A stretch of 64,000 nt of DNA, from contig JAYRKL010000014.1 of NCBI GenBank assembly GCA_041905795.1, positions 47,222-111,221 on the forward strand, in the 5' to 3' direction. Position numbers and translations under genes: made by a program. Numbering within the stretch: position 1 is the stretch's first letter; each line of letters opens with the position of its first letter. This document shows, piece after piece, positions 34,037-42,151 of this stretch. Below the pieces are notes generated by a model. The model was not told the DNA's origin, ran no database searches, and saw only the letters and a program-made list of their open reading frames with translations. The stretch is from SHVO01 sp041905795. GTDB taxonomy: Bacteria; Pseudomonadota; Alphaproteobacteria; Rhodospirillales; Rhodospirillaceae.

Positions 34037-34141
34037 TAGAGCATTTTCCGATGAAGTGGATGCCGGTTCATCGCAGAAAATGCGACCAAACCAAAAGATT
34101 AGAGCATGATCGCGATTCAATATGACTCGATCATGCTCTAA
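34037..34141. repeat. Bipartite intergenic hairpin element (copy 2, reverse)
   Basis: Hairpin B (GCATTTT...AAAATGC with GATGAA/TTCATC around GTGGATGCCGG) is followed by GCGACCAAACCAAAAGATTA and hairpin A (AGAGCATGATCG/CGATCATGCTCT, 15-base loop). The 105 bases match 61417-61522 with one inserted A. The last bases supply the TAG stop of the winged-helix gene on the minus strand. Confidence 0.95.
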
Positions 34142-34425
34142 CCGCCGATGACATCGCGCAGGTAAGCGACGTGCCGGGCGAAAGCGCGGCGGCCATCCTT
34201 GGTGATGGCGGCGCGGGTGCGCGGCTTCTTGCCGACAAAATCTTTTTCGATCTTCACGTAGCCGGCGGTTTCGAGCGTCGCGAGATGGGCGCCGAGGTTG
34301 CCGTCGGTGGCGCCGGCGATCACCTTGAGACGCGGGAAGTCGAGCGCTTCTCCCTCGGCGAGGGCATTGAGCGCGGACATGATTTTCAGCCGCACCGACT
34401 GATGGATGATTTCATCCGGCTCCAT
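34138..34425 (-). CDS. Winged-helix transcriptional regulator (MarR/HTH_27-like)
   Basis: A 95-residue DNA-binding protein with one winged-helix domain: IHQSVRLKIMSALNALAEGE, then LKVIAGATDGNLGAHLATLE as the recognition helix region and the wing at VKIEKDFVGKKPRTRAAITK. These small regulators (HTH_27 group) usually repress their own operon. The ATG overlaps the stop of the membrane-protein gene upstream (TGATG). Twin palindromes upstream of that gene are the obvious operator candidates. Its stop codon lies in a dispersed repeat. Confidence 0.85.
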   Translation of the reverse strand: MEPDEIIHQSVRLKIMSALNALAEGEALDFPRLKVIAGATDGNLGAHLATLETAGYVKIEKDFVGKKPRTRAAITKDGRRAFARHVAYLRDVIGG

Positions 34426-34982
34426 CAGGCGGTCCTCATCCAGAATCCGGTGAGGATCAGCCCACCGCCGCCCACCGCCGCCATCCAGAAGGCGAACCAC
34501 GGCGCTAGGAAGAAGTAGCCGCCCATGGTCGCCGCCGCGACCGCGGCGCCGAGCCAGATCAGGCGCGGGCGGTTGCTCCAGATGCCCGCCAGTCCATAGG
34601 CCATGGCGGTGACCAGCGCCGGAAAGGCGTTCATCTGGTTCACCTCATGAGGCGGAAGGATGGCGTAGGTGGCCGCGATGAACAGCGCGAAGGCGATGAA
34701 CGTCGCCCACCACATGGTGCCCTGGCGCGCGCTGCCGCTCTCCTGGCGCCGGTTGCGCCACCCGATATAGGCGTTGAGCACGACGCCGATGAATGTCAGC
34801 GGCAGCCACGCGATGCCGTAGCGGGGCGAGAGGCCGGTGGCGCCGTAGCCGAGAATCCAGATGACGCCCCAGATGAAGAAATAGGGTGCCGCGATTCGGT
34901 AACTCTTGAATTCGCGGGAGCGCAGCGCCGTGGCGTCGATGTCGCGCAATGCCTCGGCGGCTTCGGTCGGGGTGATATTCAT
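34425..34982 (-). CDS. Multi-pass membrane protein coupled to a winged-helix regulator
   Basis: A 185-residue protein with a 35-residue cytosolic start (EAAEALRDIDATALRSREFK) and about five membrane helices (for example FFIWGVIWILGYGATGL and WWATFIAFALFIAATYAILP). No enzyme motif is visible. The two-gene unit of a small membrane protein followed by an HTH_27 regulator suggests a sensor or anti-regulator partner. Function is inferred from linkage only. Confidence 0.75.
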   Translation of the reverse strand: MNITPTEAAEALRDIDATALRSREFKSYRIAAPYFFIWGVIWILGYGATGLSPRYGIAWLPLTFIGVVLNAYIGWRNRRQESGSARQGTMWWATFIAFALFIAATYAILPPHEVNQMNAFPALVTAMAYGLAGIWSNRPRLIWLGAAVAAATMGGYFFLAPWFAFWMAAVGGGGLILTGFWMRTA

Positions 34983-35001
34983 GTCGCATCCTTGTCAGAG
35001 G

Positions 35002-35060
35002 ACTCTGAATTACAGAGTTGATGTTTTTTAGATTCACCAGAGAACTCTGTCAAGCAGAGT
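35002..35060. promoter_or_regulatory. Twin operator-like palindromes in the divergent promoter region
   Basis: ACTCTG-N5-CAGAGT occurs at 35002-35018 and again at 35044-35060, identical in arms and spacer length, with centres 42 bases apart (about four helical turns). The sites lie between the membrane-protein/regulator operon on the minus strand and DoxX on the plus strand. The winged-helix protein is the likely ligand. Confidence 0.7.
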
Positions 35061-35122
35061 TATGCGGCGAAGCCGGGCCCGGTGTTACAATCGAGTCCGC
35101 GCTAAGGCTCAGGGAGAAGCGA

Positions 35123-35530
35123 ATGGACCGTTTAAACGCCTACACACCGCAGGTTCTGGCGATCTTGCGCATCATGACCGGGCTCCTGTTCCTGGAGCAC
35201 GGCACGCAAAAGCTGTTCGGGTTCCCTCCGCCCATGGCCGGAATGCCCCCTGAACTGCCCCCCCTGCTGCTGGCGGCGGCGGTTCTGGAGCTGGTGGGCG
35301 GGCTTCTCATCATCATTGGCGCCTTTACCCGCCCGGTGGCCTTTGTTCTCTCCGGCCAGATGGCGGTGGCCTATTTCATCGCCCACGGCTCGACGGGCTT
35401 CTTCCCGGCCGTCAACGGCGGCGACCCGGCGATCCTGTTCTGCTTCATTTTCCTGTACCTGGCTTGCGCCGGGGCCGGCCCCTGGAGCGTCGACTCGGCC
35501 CGCGCGGTGAAAGCACCTCCAGCCGCGTAA
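35123..35530 (+). CDS. DoxX family membrane protein
   Basis: A 135-residue protein with four helices. ILRIMTGLLFLEHGTQKLFG and GLLIIIGAFTRPVAFVLSGQ are the DoxX signature, with VNGGDPAILFCFIFLYLA at the end. DoxX proteins are linked to redox and thiol stress in several bacteria, but the reaction is not known. ATG 35123 follows AGGGAGAA. It is divergent from the regulator operon and shares the twin palindromes. Confidence 0.88.
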   Translation: MDRLNAYTPQVLAILRIMTGLLFLEHGTQKLFGFPPPMAGMPPELPPLLLAAAVLELVGGLLIIIGAFTRPVAFVLSGQMAVAYFIAHGSTGFFPAVNGGDPAILFCFIFLYLACAGAGPWSVDSARAVKAPPAA

Positions 35531-35543
35531 TTGGCGGGCTTTC

Positions 35544-35572
35544 TTGCTTTCCTAAGAATCGGCGGGTATAAG
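35544..35572 (+). promoter_or_regulatory. Probable sigma70 promoter of rpmI-rplT
   Basis: TTGCTT (35544-35549) and TATAAG (35567-35572) are separated by 17 bases. It lies directly after the DoxX gene and gives a leader of about 170 bases before the rpmI ATG. Confidence 0.6.
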
Positions 35573-35579
35573 CCTCGCC

Positions 35580-35750
35580 TTCCTGCCCGGACCCGTTTCC
35601 GGCGGGACATCATAATGGGGCCGGAGATGATCTCCGGGTCCACCGGCCAAAGGGCGAAAAGCCAACACTATCAGGCTTTTAGGGCATGCCTCCGGCCGGG
35701 GTAACGAACGCTCCGAGTCAATCGGAGCCCGCGCACGAAAGGATAGAAAA
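35580..35750 (+). promoter_or_regulatory. Structured leader of rpmI-rplT, candidate ribosomal-protein autoregulatory element
   Basis: The leader holds a 17-base palindrome CCGGAGAT-G-ATCTCCGG (35621-35637), an AAAAGCC/GGCTTTT hairpin near 35655-35680, and GCTCCGA-GTCAA-TCGGAGC (35710-35728) just before the Shine-Dalgarno GGATAG region. In E. coli and Bacillus, L20 binds the leader of its own operon. I infer an analogous role here; I cannot match it to a known L20 leader class. Confidence 0.45.
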
Positions 35751-35951
35751 ATGCCCAAGATGAAGACCAAAAGCGCCGCCAAGAAGCGGTTCAAAGTCAC
35801 CGGTACCGGCAAGGTGAAGGCGGGCAACGCCTTCAAGCGCCACTGCATGGGCGTGAAACCCCAGAAGATGAAGCGCACGTCGCGCGGCACCATGGTGCTG
35901 GCGAAGCCCGACGGCATCATCGTCAAGCGCAACTTCCTGCCTTACGGCTAG
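35751..35951 (+). CDS. rpmI: 50S ribosomal protein L35
   Basis: The 66-residue protein MPKMKTKSAAKKRFKVTGTG ends in VKRNFLPYG and matches L35 over its length. L35 binds 23S rRNA near L15 in the large subunit. It is the first gene of an operon with rplT, 26 bases downstream. Confidence 0.98.
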   Translation: MPKMKTKSAAKKRFKVTGTGKVKAGNAFKRHCMGVKPQKMKRTSRGTMVLAKPDGIIVKRNFLPYG

Positions 35952-35977
35952 AACCCAAATTCTGACGGAGCACACAT

Positions 35978-36334
35978 ATGTCACGCGTTAAACGCGGCGT
36001 CACCAAACACGCCCGCCACAAAAAAGTTCTCGAGCAGACCAAAGGTTTCCGCGGCCGTCATTCGAAGGCCTACAAGCCGGCGAAGAACCGCCTGGAAAAG
36101 GCGCTGCGCTACACCTATCGCGACCGCCGCCTGAAGAAGCGCGACTTCCGCGCCCTGTGGATCCAGCGCATCAACGCCGGTGTCCGCGCGTTCGGCCTGA
36201 CCTATTCGCGATTTATCAACGGGCTCAAGAAGGCCGGGATCGAACTGGACCGCAAGGTCCTCGCCGACATGGCTCTGCGTGAGCCGGCGACCTTCGAGAC
36301 CCTGGTGAAGCAGGCTCAAGCCGCTCTCGCTTAA
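35978..36334 (+). CDS. rplT: 50S ribosomal protein L20
   Basis: The 118-residue protein has the long basic N-terminal helix (MSRVKRGVTKHARHKKVL, KGFRGRHSKAYKPAKNRLEK) and the globular domain with LWIQRINAGVRAFGLTYSRF. L20 is needed for early 50S assembly and is the repressor of its operon in model bacteria. A terminator/attenuator follows before pheS. Confidence 0.98.
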   Translation: MSRVKRGVTKHARHKKVLEQTKGFRGRHSKAYKPAKNRLEKALRYTYRDRRLKKRDFRALWIQRINAGVRAFGLTYSRFINGLKKAGIELDRKVLADMALREPATFETLVKQAQAALA

Positions 36335-36357
36335 CATCACGTTTTTCTGTGATGCGT

Positions 36358-36396
36358 GAAGGGGCCGCCTGCACAAGGCAGGCCCCTTCATTTTTT
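36358..36396 (+). terminator. Terminator or attenuator between rplT and pheS
   Basis: GAAGGGGCC (36358-36366) pairs with GGCCCCTTC (36381-36389), an inner GCCTGC/GCAGGC pairing is possible, and six T follow. A smaller hairpin CATCAC/GTGATG lies at 36335-36354. The terminator ends only 18 bases before the pheS ATG, so pheST would be expressed by read-through or from a promoter I cannot see. Confidence 0.85.
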
Positions 36397-36414
36397 CTGA
36401 TTCGCGAGCAACTC

Positions 36415-37497
36415 ATGGCCAACGACAAGATCGAACAGCTGCGCGCCGAAATTCTCGGCGCCTGTACCGCCGCAGCCGACATGGCCGCGCTCGAAGCCGT
36501 GCGCGTCGGCGCGCTGGGCAAGAAGGGCAGCGTCACCGGGCTGATGAAGGACCTGTCGGCGTTGCCGCCGGAAGACCGCAAGGCCTTCGGCCAGCGGGTC
36601 AACACCCTGCGCGACGAAGTGACCGCGGCCCTCGACGCCAAGAAAGCGGCACTGGGCAACGCCGAGCTGGACGCCAAACTCGCCAAGGAACGCATCGACA
36701 TCTCGCTGCCGATCCGCCCCGAAGCCAAGGGCAGCATTCATCCCATCAGCCAGACCATGGATGAGATCGCCGCCATCTTCGGCCAGATGGGATTCGAGAT
36801 CGCCGATGGCCCGGATATCGAGGACGACTTCCACAATTTCACCGCGCTGAACTTCCCGCCCGGCCATCCGGCGCGCGAGATGCACGACACCTTCTTTTTG
36901 CCAGAGAACGAAAAGGGTGAGCGCTATCTGCTGCGCACCCACACCTCGCCGGTGCAGATCCGCACCATGATGAGTCAGAAGCCGCCGATCCGCGTGATCA
37001 TTCCGGGCCGCACCTATCGCTGCGACTACGACATGACTCACACGCCCATGTTCCACCAGGTCGAGCTGCTGGTCATCGATACCGAGACCGCCATGAGCCA
37101 CCTGCGCGGCTGCCTGCAGGAATTCGTGCGCACGTATTTCGGCGTCGACGACCTGACCACCCGCTTCCGCCCGTCGTTCTTCCCGTTCACCGAGCCTTCG
37201 GCGGAAATGGACATCGGCTGTTCCAGAAAAGGCGGCGAACTCAAGATCGGCAATCACGGTGACTGGCTGGAGATCCTCGGCTGCGGCATGGTGCATCCCA
37301 ATGTCATCAAGGCCTGCGGCCTCGACCCCAATGTCTACCAAGGCTTCGCCGCCGGCATGGGCATCGAGCGCATCGCCATGCTCAAGTACGGCATCCCCGA
37401 CCTGCGCACCTTCTTCGAGTCGGACCTGCGCTGGCTGCGGCACTACGGATTTGCCGCCCTGGATATACCCTCGGTGACGGGAGGGTTGTCGCGATGA
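36415..37497 (+). CDS. pheS: Phenylalanyl-tRNA synthetase alpha subunit
   Basis: A 360-residue catalytic subunit of the alpha2beta2 enzyme. It has the N-terminal coiled-coil, then HPISQTMDEIAAIFGQMGFE, motif 2 near RTHTSPVQIRTM, PGRTYRCDYDMTHTPMFHQ and motif 3 GFAAGMGIERIAMLKYGIPD. ATG 36415 is the homology-supported start. It overlaps the ASCH gene by four bases. Confidence 0.97.
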   Translation: MANDKIEQLRAEILGACTAAADMAALEAVRVGALGKKGSVTGLMKDLSALPPEDRKAFGQRVNTLRDEVTAALDAKKAALGNAELDAKLAKERIDISLPIRPEAKGSIHPISQTMDEIAAIFGQMGFEIADGPDIEDDFHNFTALNFPPGHPAREMHDTFFLPENEKGERYLLRTHTSPVQIRTMMSQKPPIRVIIPGRTYRCDYDMTHTPMFHQVELLVIDTETAMSHLRGCLQEFVRTYFGVDDLTTRFRPSFFPFTEPSAEMDIGCSRKGGELKIGNHGDWLEILGCGMVHPNVIKACGLDPNVYQGFAAGMGIERIAMLKYGIPDLRTFFESDLRWLRHYGFAALDIPSVTGGLSR

Positions 37498-37919
37498 AAC
37501 AGGCTCCGGTCCCCGAGGCTTACGAACACCTGCCGCAGTGGGCGTTCGGCGATTCCAAGGAGATGGCCAACGAACTCTGCGCCCTGGTGCTGGCCGGCAA
37601 GAAGACCGCCACCGCCACCGCGCTCTATTCCTATGAACTGGACGACCAGCCGGTGCCGGAACCCGGCAACCGCAGCGTCGTCCTCGACGGCAGCGGCAAC
37701 GCCCGCTGTGTGATCGAATGCATCGAGGCCGAAGCCGTGCCTTTCGATGAAGTGGACGAGGCCTTCGCCAGGGATGAGGGCGAAGGCGATCTGTCGCTCA
37801 AGCACTGGCGCAAAGCGCACCAGAAGTTCTTCGAGCGCCAGGGTTACTTCGCGCCCGACATGCTGCTGATCTGCGAGCGTTTCCGCGTCATCGAGAAACT
37901 GACGGGAGGCGCCCAATGA
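37494..37919 (+). CDS. ASCH-domain protein inserted between pheS and pheT
   Basis: A 141-residue protein with one ASCH domain: WAFGDSKEMANELCALVLAG, GKKTATATALYSYE, then VIECIEAEAVPFDEVDEAFA and LKHWRKAHQKFF. ASCH is a PUA-like fold that binds RNA; some members are amidohydrolases or act on modified nucleosides. The ATG overlaps the pheS stop, and its stop overlaps the pheT ATG, so all three are translated together. A role in tRNA or rRNA handling is plausible from position only. Confidence 0.88.
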   Translation: MKQAPVPEAYEHLPQWAFGDSKEMANELCALVLAGKKTATATALYSYELDDQPVPEPGNRSVVLDGSGNARCVIECIEAEAVPFDEVDEAFARDEGEGDLSLKHWRKAHQKFFERQGYFAPDMLLICERFRVIEKLTGGAQ

Positions 37920-40315
37920 AGTTCACCCTGTCGTGGCTCAAGGACCATCTGGATACCCAGGCCGGCCTTGATGAAATCACCGCCAAGCTGACGGCCGTCG
38001 GCCTTGAAGTCGAAGGCGTGGAGAATCCGGCCCAGGGCCTGGAAGGCTTCATCGTCGCCCATGTGACCGAGGCCAGGCAGCATCCCAACGCCGACCGCCT
38101 GCGCCTGTGCACCGTCGATACCGGCACGGACGTCCTGCAAGTGGTCTGCGGCGCGCCCAACGCGCGCACCGACCTGAAAGTCGTGCTGGCCCGCCCCGGC
38201 GTGACGATTCCGATTTCCGGCGAAGCCCTCAAGAAGGGCAGCATCCGCGGCGTTGAAAGCCAGGGCATGCTGTGCTCCTACCGCGAACTGAAGCTGGGCG
38301 AGGACCACGACGGCATCATCGAACTGCCCGCCGATGCCAAGGCCGGCACGCCGGTGACCCAGGTGCTGAACCTGGATCCGGTGATCGAGATCAACCTGAC
38401 GCCCAACCGCGTCGATGCGCTCGGCGTGCGCGGGATCGCGCGCGATCTCGCCGCCGCCGGTCTCGGCACACTGAAGCCGCTCGACGACGCCCCGGTCGCC
38501 GGCAAGCTGCCGACCTCGCGTAAGATCGCGACGGGTCTCTCTACGGCCGACGCGCATAAGTGTCCGCAATTCGCCGGGCGCCTGATCCGCGGCGTGAAGA
38601 ACGGCGAGAGCCCCAAGTGGCTTAAAGATCGTCTGACCGCCATCGGCCTGCGCGCGGTGTCGGTACTGGTGGACGTGACCCAGTACCTGACCATCGACCT
38701 GGGCCGCCCGCTGCACGCCTTCGACGACGCCAAGCTCAAGGGCGACATCGGCGCGCGCCTTGCCGGCAGCGGCGAACAGGTGGCGGCTCTCAACGGCAAG
38801 ACCTACACCCTCGACGACACCATGGTGGTGATCGCCGACGAAGCGGCGGCGCTCGGCATCGGCGGCATCATGGGCGGCGCGCCGTCCAGCGTCAGCGACG
38901 GCACCACCGACATTTTCCTGGAGTCGGCGCTGTTCGATCCGCGCAACATCGGCGCCACCGGCCGCAAGCTCAGCCTCAACACCGACGCGCGCTATGCTTT
39001 CGAGCGCGGCGTCGATCCCGCTTCGGCCCTGTGGGGTATTGAGGTGGCGACCCGCATGATCCTGGACCTGTGCGGCGGCGAGCCGGGCGCCGTCGTCGCC
39101 GCCGGCGCGGCGCCGGCCTGGCAGCGTGCGATCGCTTTCGATCCGGCGCGCGTGAAATCCCTGGGCGGTATCGAGATCCCGGAGAGCGAGATCAGGGGCA
39201 TCCTCGAACGCCTGGGCTTCCAGGTGTCCGGCGCGGGCGCCGCCTGGTCGGTGGCGCCGCCATCGTGGCGGTCCGACGTGGAGGCCTGGCAGGACCTGGT
39301 GGAAGAGGTCCTGCGCATCCACGGTTATGACAACATTCCGGCGACGCCGTTGCCGCGCCCGCCCATGCCCAAAGCCGTGCTGTCGCCCGAGCAGCGCAGG
39401 GTCAACGCCACCCGCCGCGTGCTGGCGGGCCGCGGCCTCAACGAGACCGTCACCTGGGCGTTCCTGCCCAGCGCGCAAGCAGACCTGTTCCGCGGCGAGT
39501 TGCCGCTGGTGACCCTGGCCAACCCCATCAGCGCCGATCTCGACGCCATGCGCCCTTCTTTGCTGCCCAACCTGATCGCCGCCGCCGGCCGCAACGCCGC
39601 GCGCGGGCTTGGCGACAGCGCGCTGTTCGAGGTGGGTCCCCGCTTCGAGGGCGGCGCGCCCGGCCAGCAGGTGAACATGGCCGCGACGCTCCGGGCCGGT
39701 CACACCGGCCCGCGCCATTGGGCCGGCACCCGCCGCCCCGTGGACGCCATGGACGCCAAGGCCGACGCCATCGCCGTCCTGGAAGCCGCGGGTCTCAACC
39801 CCATTGGCTTGCAGGCCGCCGCGGCCGCGCCCGGCTGGTACCACCCGGGCCTCTCCGGCGTGCTCAAACTGGGCAACCAGGTGGTTGCCGCGTTCGGCGC
39901 GATTCATCCGCGCGTGGCGAAGACGCTCGACGTGGACGGCCCGCTGGTGGCTTCGGAAGTGTTCCTGGAGCGCATCCCGCTGCCCAAGAAGAAAGGCGCC
40001 GGCGCCGCCCGGCCGTTGCTCAAGGCCTCGGCGCTGCAGCCGGTCGAGCGCGACTTTGCCTTCGTGGTGGATGCCGCCGTCGCCGCCGACGCGGTGATCA
40101 AGGCCGCGCGCGGCGCCGAGCGTGACCTGATCACCGAGGTCGGCGTGTTCGACGTCTATCAGGGCGTGCACCTGGGCGAAGGCCAGAAGTCCGTGGCCAT
40201 CTCCGTCACCTTGCAGCCCAAGGACGCGACCCTCACCGACGCGGAGATCGACGCCGTGTCGCAGAAGATCGTTGCGGCGGTGGAGAAGGCCTGCGGCGGC
40301 AAGCTGCGCGCCTGA
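37916..40315 (+). CDS. pheT: Phenylalanyl-tRNA synthetase beta subunit
   Basis: A 799-residue beta subunit. The N-terminal tRNA-binding domain (MKFTLSWLKDHLD, residues 1-150, with HPNADRLRLCTVDTG) is followed by B3/B4 editing domain, B5 domain, the catalytic-like core with EEVLRIHGYDNIPATPLPRP and the C-terminal FDX-ACB domain (LQPVERDFAFVV, near residue 705 onward). It pairs with PheS to charge tRNA-Phe and hydrolyse Tyr-tRNA-Phe. Confidence 0.98.
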   Translation: MKFTLSWLKDHLDTQAGLDEITAKLTAVGLEVEGVENPAQGLEGFIVAHVTEARQHPNADRLRLCTVDTGTDVLQVVCGAPNARTDLKVVLARPGVTIPISGEALKKGSIRGVESQGMLCSYRELKLGEDHDGIIELPADAKAGTPVTQVLNLDPVIEINLTPNRVDALGVRGIARDLAAAGLGTLKPLDDAPVAGKLPTSRKIATGLSTADAHKCPQFAGRLIRGVKNGESPKWLKDRLTAIGLRAVSVLVDVTQYLTIDLGRPLHAFDDAKLKGDIGARLAGSGEQVAALNGKTYTLDDTMVVIADEAAALGIGGIMGGAPSSVSDGTTDIFLESALFDPRNIGATGRKLSLNTDARYAFERGVDPASALWGIEVATRMILDLCGGEPGAVVAAGAAPAWQRAIAFDPARVKSLGGIEIPESEIRGILERLGFQVSGAGAAWSVAPPSWRSDVEAWQDLVEEVLRIHGYDNIPATPLPRPPMPKAVLSPEQRRVNATRRVLAGRGLNETVTWAFLPSAQADLFRGELPLVTLANPISADLDAMRPSLLPNLIAAAGRNAARGLGDSALFEVGPRFEGGAPGQQVNMAATLRAGHTGPRHWAGTRRPVDAMDAKADAIAVLEAAGLNPIGLQAAAAAPGWYHPGLSGVLKLGNQVVAAFGAIHPRVAKTLDVDGPLVASEVFLERIPLPKKKGAGAARPLLKASALQPVERDFAFVVDAAVAADAVIKAARGAERDLITEVGVFDVYQGVHLGEGQKSVAISVTLQPKDATLTDAEIDAVSQKIVAAVEKACGGKLRA

Positions 40316-40348
40316 GATAAACAGAGTCTGTATTGAAATGATTCCGGC

Positions 40349-42151
40349 ATGAGCGATCTCTCGAAAATCCGCAACTTCTCGATCATCGCCCATATCGACC
40401 ACGGCAAATCGACCCTGGCCGACCGGTTGATTCAGTTCTGCGGCGGCCTTCAGGCCCGCGAAATGACCGAGCAGGTGCTCGATTCCATGGACATCGAGCG
40501 CGAGCGCGGCATCACCATCAAGGCGCAGACCGTGCGCCTGACCTATCCCGCCGACGACGGGCAGACCTACCAGCTCAACCTGGTGGACACGCCGGGCCAC
40601 GTCGACTTCGCCTATGAAGTCAGCCGGTCCCTGGCCGCCTGCGAAGGATCCATCCTGGTGGTGGATGCCTCGCAAGGGGTGGAAGCCCAGACCCTGGCCA
40701 ATGTCTACCAGGCGATCAACGCCAACCACGAGATCGTGCCGGTCCTCAATAAGGTCGACCTGCCGGCCGCGGAGCCGGAGCGCGTGCGCACCCAGATCGA
40801 GGATGTCATCGGCCTCGACGCTTCCAACGCCGTGCTCACCTCCGCCAAAACCGGCATCGGCATCAAGGATGTGCTGGAAGCCATCGTCACCCGCCTGCCC
40901 GCGCCCACCGGCGACGTCGACGCCACCTTGAAGGCCCTGCTGGTGGATTCCTGGTACGACTCCTATCTCGGCGTCGTGATCCTGGTGCGCATCAAGGACG
41001 GCGTGATCCGCAAGGGCACCCAGATTCAGTTCATGTCCTCGGGCGCGGTCTACCAGGTGGAACGCGTCGGCGTGTTCACGCCCAAGCGCCTCGAGGTTCC
41101 GGCGCTGATGCCCGGCGAACTGGGCTTCCTGACCGCGAGCATCAAGGCGGTGGCCGACGCCTCCGTCGGCGACACGGTCACCGACGCCATCAAGCCGGCG
41201 GCGGAACCCCTGCCCGGTTTCAAGCCCAGCGTCCCGGTGGTGTGGTGCGGCCTATTCCCCACCGACGCCGCGCAGTTCGAAGTGCTGCGCGAAAGCCTGG
41301 CGAAACTGCGGCTCAACGACGCCAGCTTTCATTTCCAGATGGAAAGCTCGGCGGCCCTCGGCTTCGGTTTCCGCTGCGGCTTCCTGGGCCTTCTGCACAT
41401 GGAAATCATCCAGGAACGCCTCGAACGCGAGTTCGACCTGGATCTGATCACGACGGCGCCGTCGGTGGTCTATCGCATCCACGGTACCGACGGCACGATG
41501 AAGGAACTGCACAACCCCGCCGACATGCCCGATGTAACGCGGATCCGCATGATCGAAGAGCCTTGGGTAAAAGCCACCATCCTGGTCCCCGACGAGCACC
41601 TGGGCCCCGTGCTCAAGCTGTGCACCGACCGCCGCGGCGAACAGGTGGACCTGACCTATGTCGGCAACCGCGCCATGGTGGTCTACGAACTGCCGCTCAA
41701 TGAGATCGTGTTCGATTTCTACGACCGCCTGAAATCCATTTCACGCGGCTACGCCAGCTTCGATTACGAGGTTTCCGACTACCGCGAATCGGACCTGGTG
41801 AAGGTCAGCATCCTGGTGAACAACGAGGCGGTGGACGCGCTGGCGTTCATGGCGCACCGCACCCAGGTCGAAACCCGCGGCCGCCAGATCTGCGCCCGCT
41901 TGAAGGACCTGATCCCCCGGCACCTGTTCAAGATCCCGATCCAGGCGGCCATCGGCGCCAAGGTGATCGCGCGCGAAACCATCAGCGCGCTGCGCAAGGA
42001 CGTGACCGCCAAGTGCTACGGCGGCGACGCCACCCGTAAGAAAAAACTTCTGGAGAAGCAGAAGGAAGGCAAGAAGCGCATGCGCCAGTTCGGCAGCGTC
42101 GATATTCCCCAAAGCGCCTTCATCAATGCTCTGAAAATGGCTGACGAGTAG
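40349..42151 (+). CDS. lepA: Elongation factor 4
   Basis: A 600-residue translational GTPase, the same size as E. coli LepA. G1 is AHIDHGKST, G3 is DTPGHVDF and G4 is NKVD. The LepA-specific C-terminal domain includes GGDATRKKKLLEKQKEGKKR. It associates with stalled or misassembled ribosomes. It starts 33 bases after pheT. The bases around its stop codon are repeated imperfectly 59 bases downstream. Confidence 0.98.
   Translation: MSDLSKIRNFSIIAHIDHGKSTLADRLIQFCGGLQAREMTEQVLDSMDIERERGITIKAQTVRLTYPADDGQTYQLNLVDTPGHVDFAYEVSRSLAACEGSILVVDASQGVEAQTLANVYQAINANHEIVPVLNKVDLPAAEPERVRTQIEDVIGLDASNAVLTSAKTGIGIKDVLEAIVTRLPAPTGDVDATLKALLVDSWYDSYLGVVILVRIKDGVIRKGTQIQFMSSGAVYQVERVGVFTPKRLEVPALMPGELGFLTASIKAVADASVGDTVTDAIKPAAEPLPGFKPSVPVVWCGLFPTDAAQFEVLRESLAKLRLNDASFHFQMESSAALGFGFRCGFLGLLHMEIIQERLEREFDLDLITTAPSVVYRIHGTDGTMKELHNPADMPDVTRIRMIEEPWVKATILVPDEHLGPVLKLCTDRRGEQVDLTYVGNRAMVVYELPLNEIVFDFYDRLKSISRGYASFDYEVSDYRESDLVKVSILVNNEAVDALAFMAHRTQVETRGRQICARLKDLIPRHLFKIPIQAAIGAKVIARETISALRKDVTAKCYGGDATRKKKLLEKQKEGKKRMRQFGSVDIPQSAFINALKMADE

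Noticed and set aside
36349..36415. A leader-peptide-like reading frame with two Phe codons before pheS
   Set aside because: It runs in frame into pheS without its own stop, has only two Phe codons, and is mostly terminator stem; not a pheM-type leader.
37844..40729. A 961-codon open frame on the minus strand opposite pheT
   Set aside because: It lies exactly over pheT, has repetitive His/Gly/Arg/Ala composition and no domain; it is a shadow of GC-rich coding sequence.
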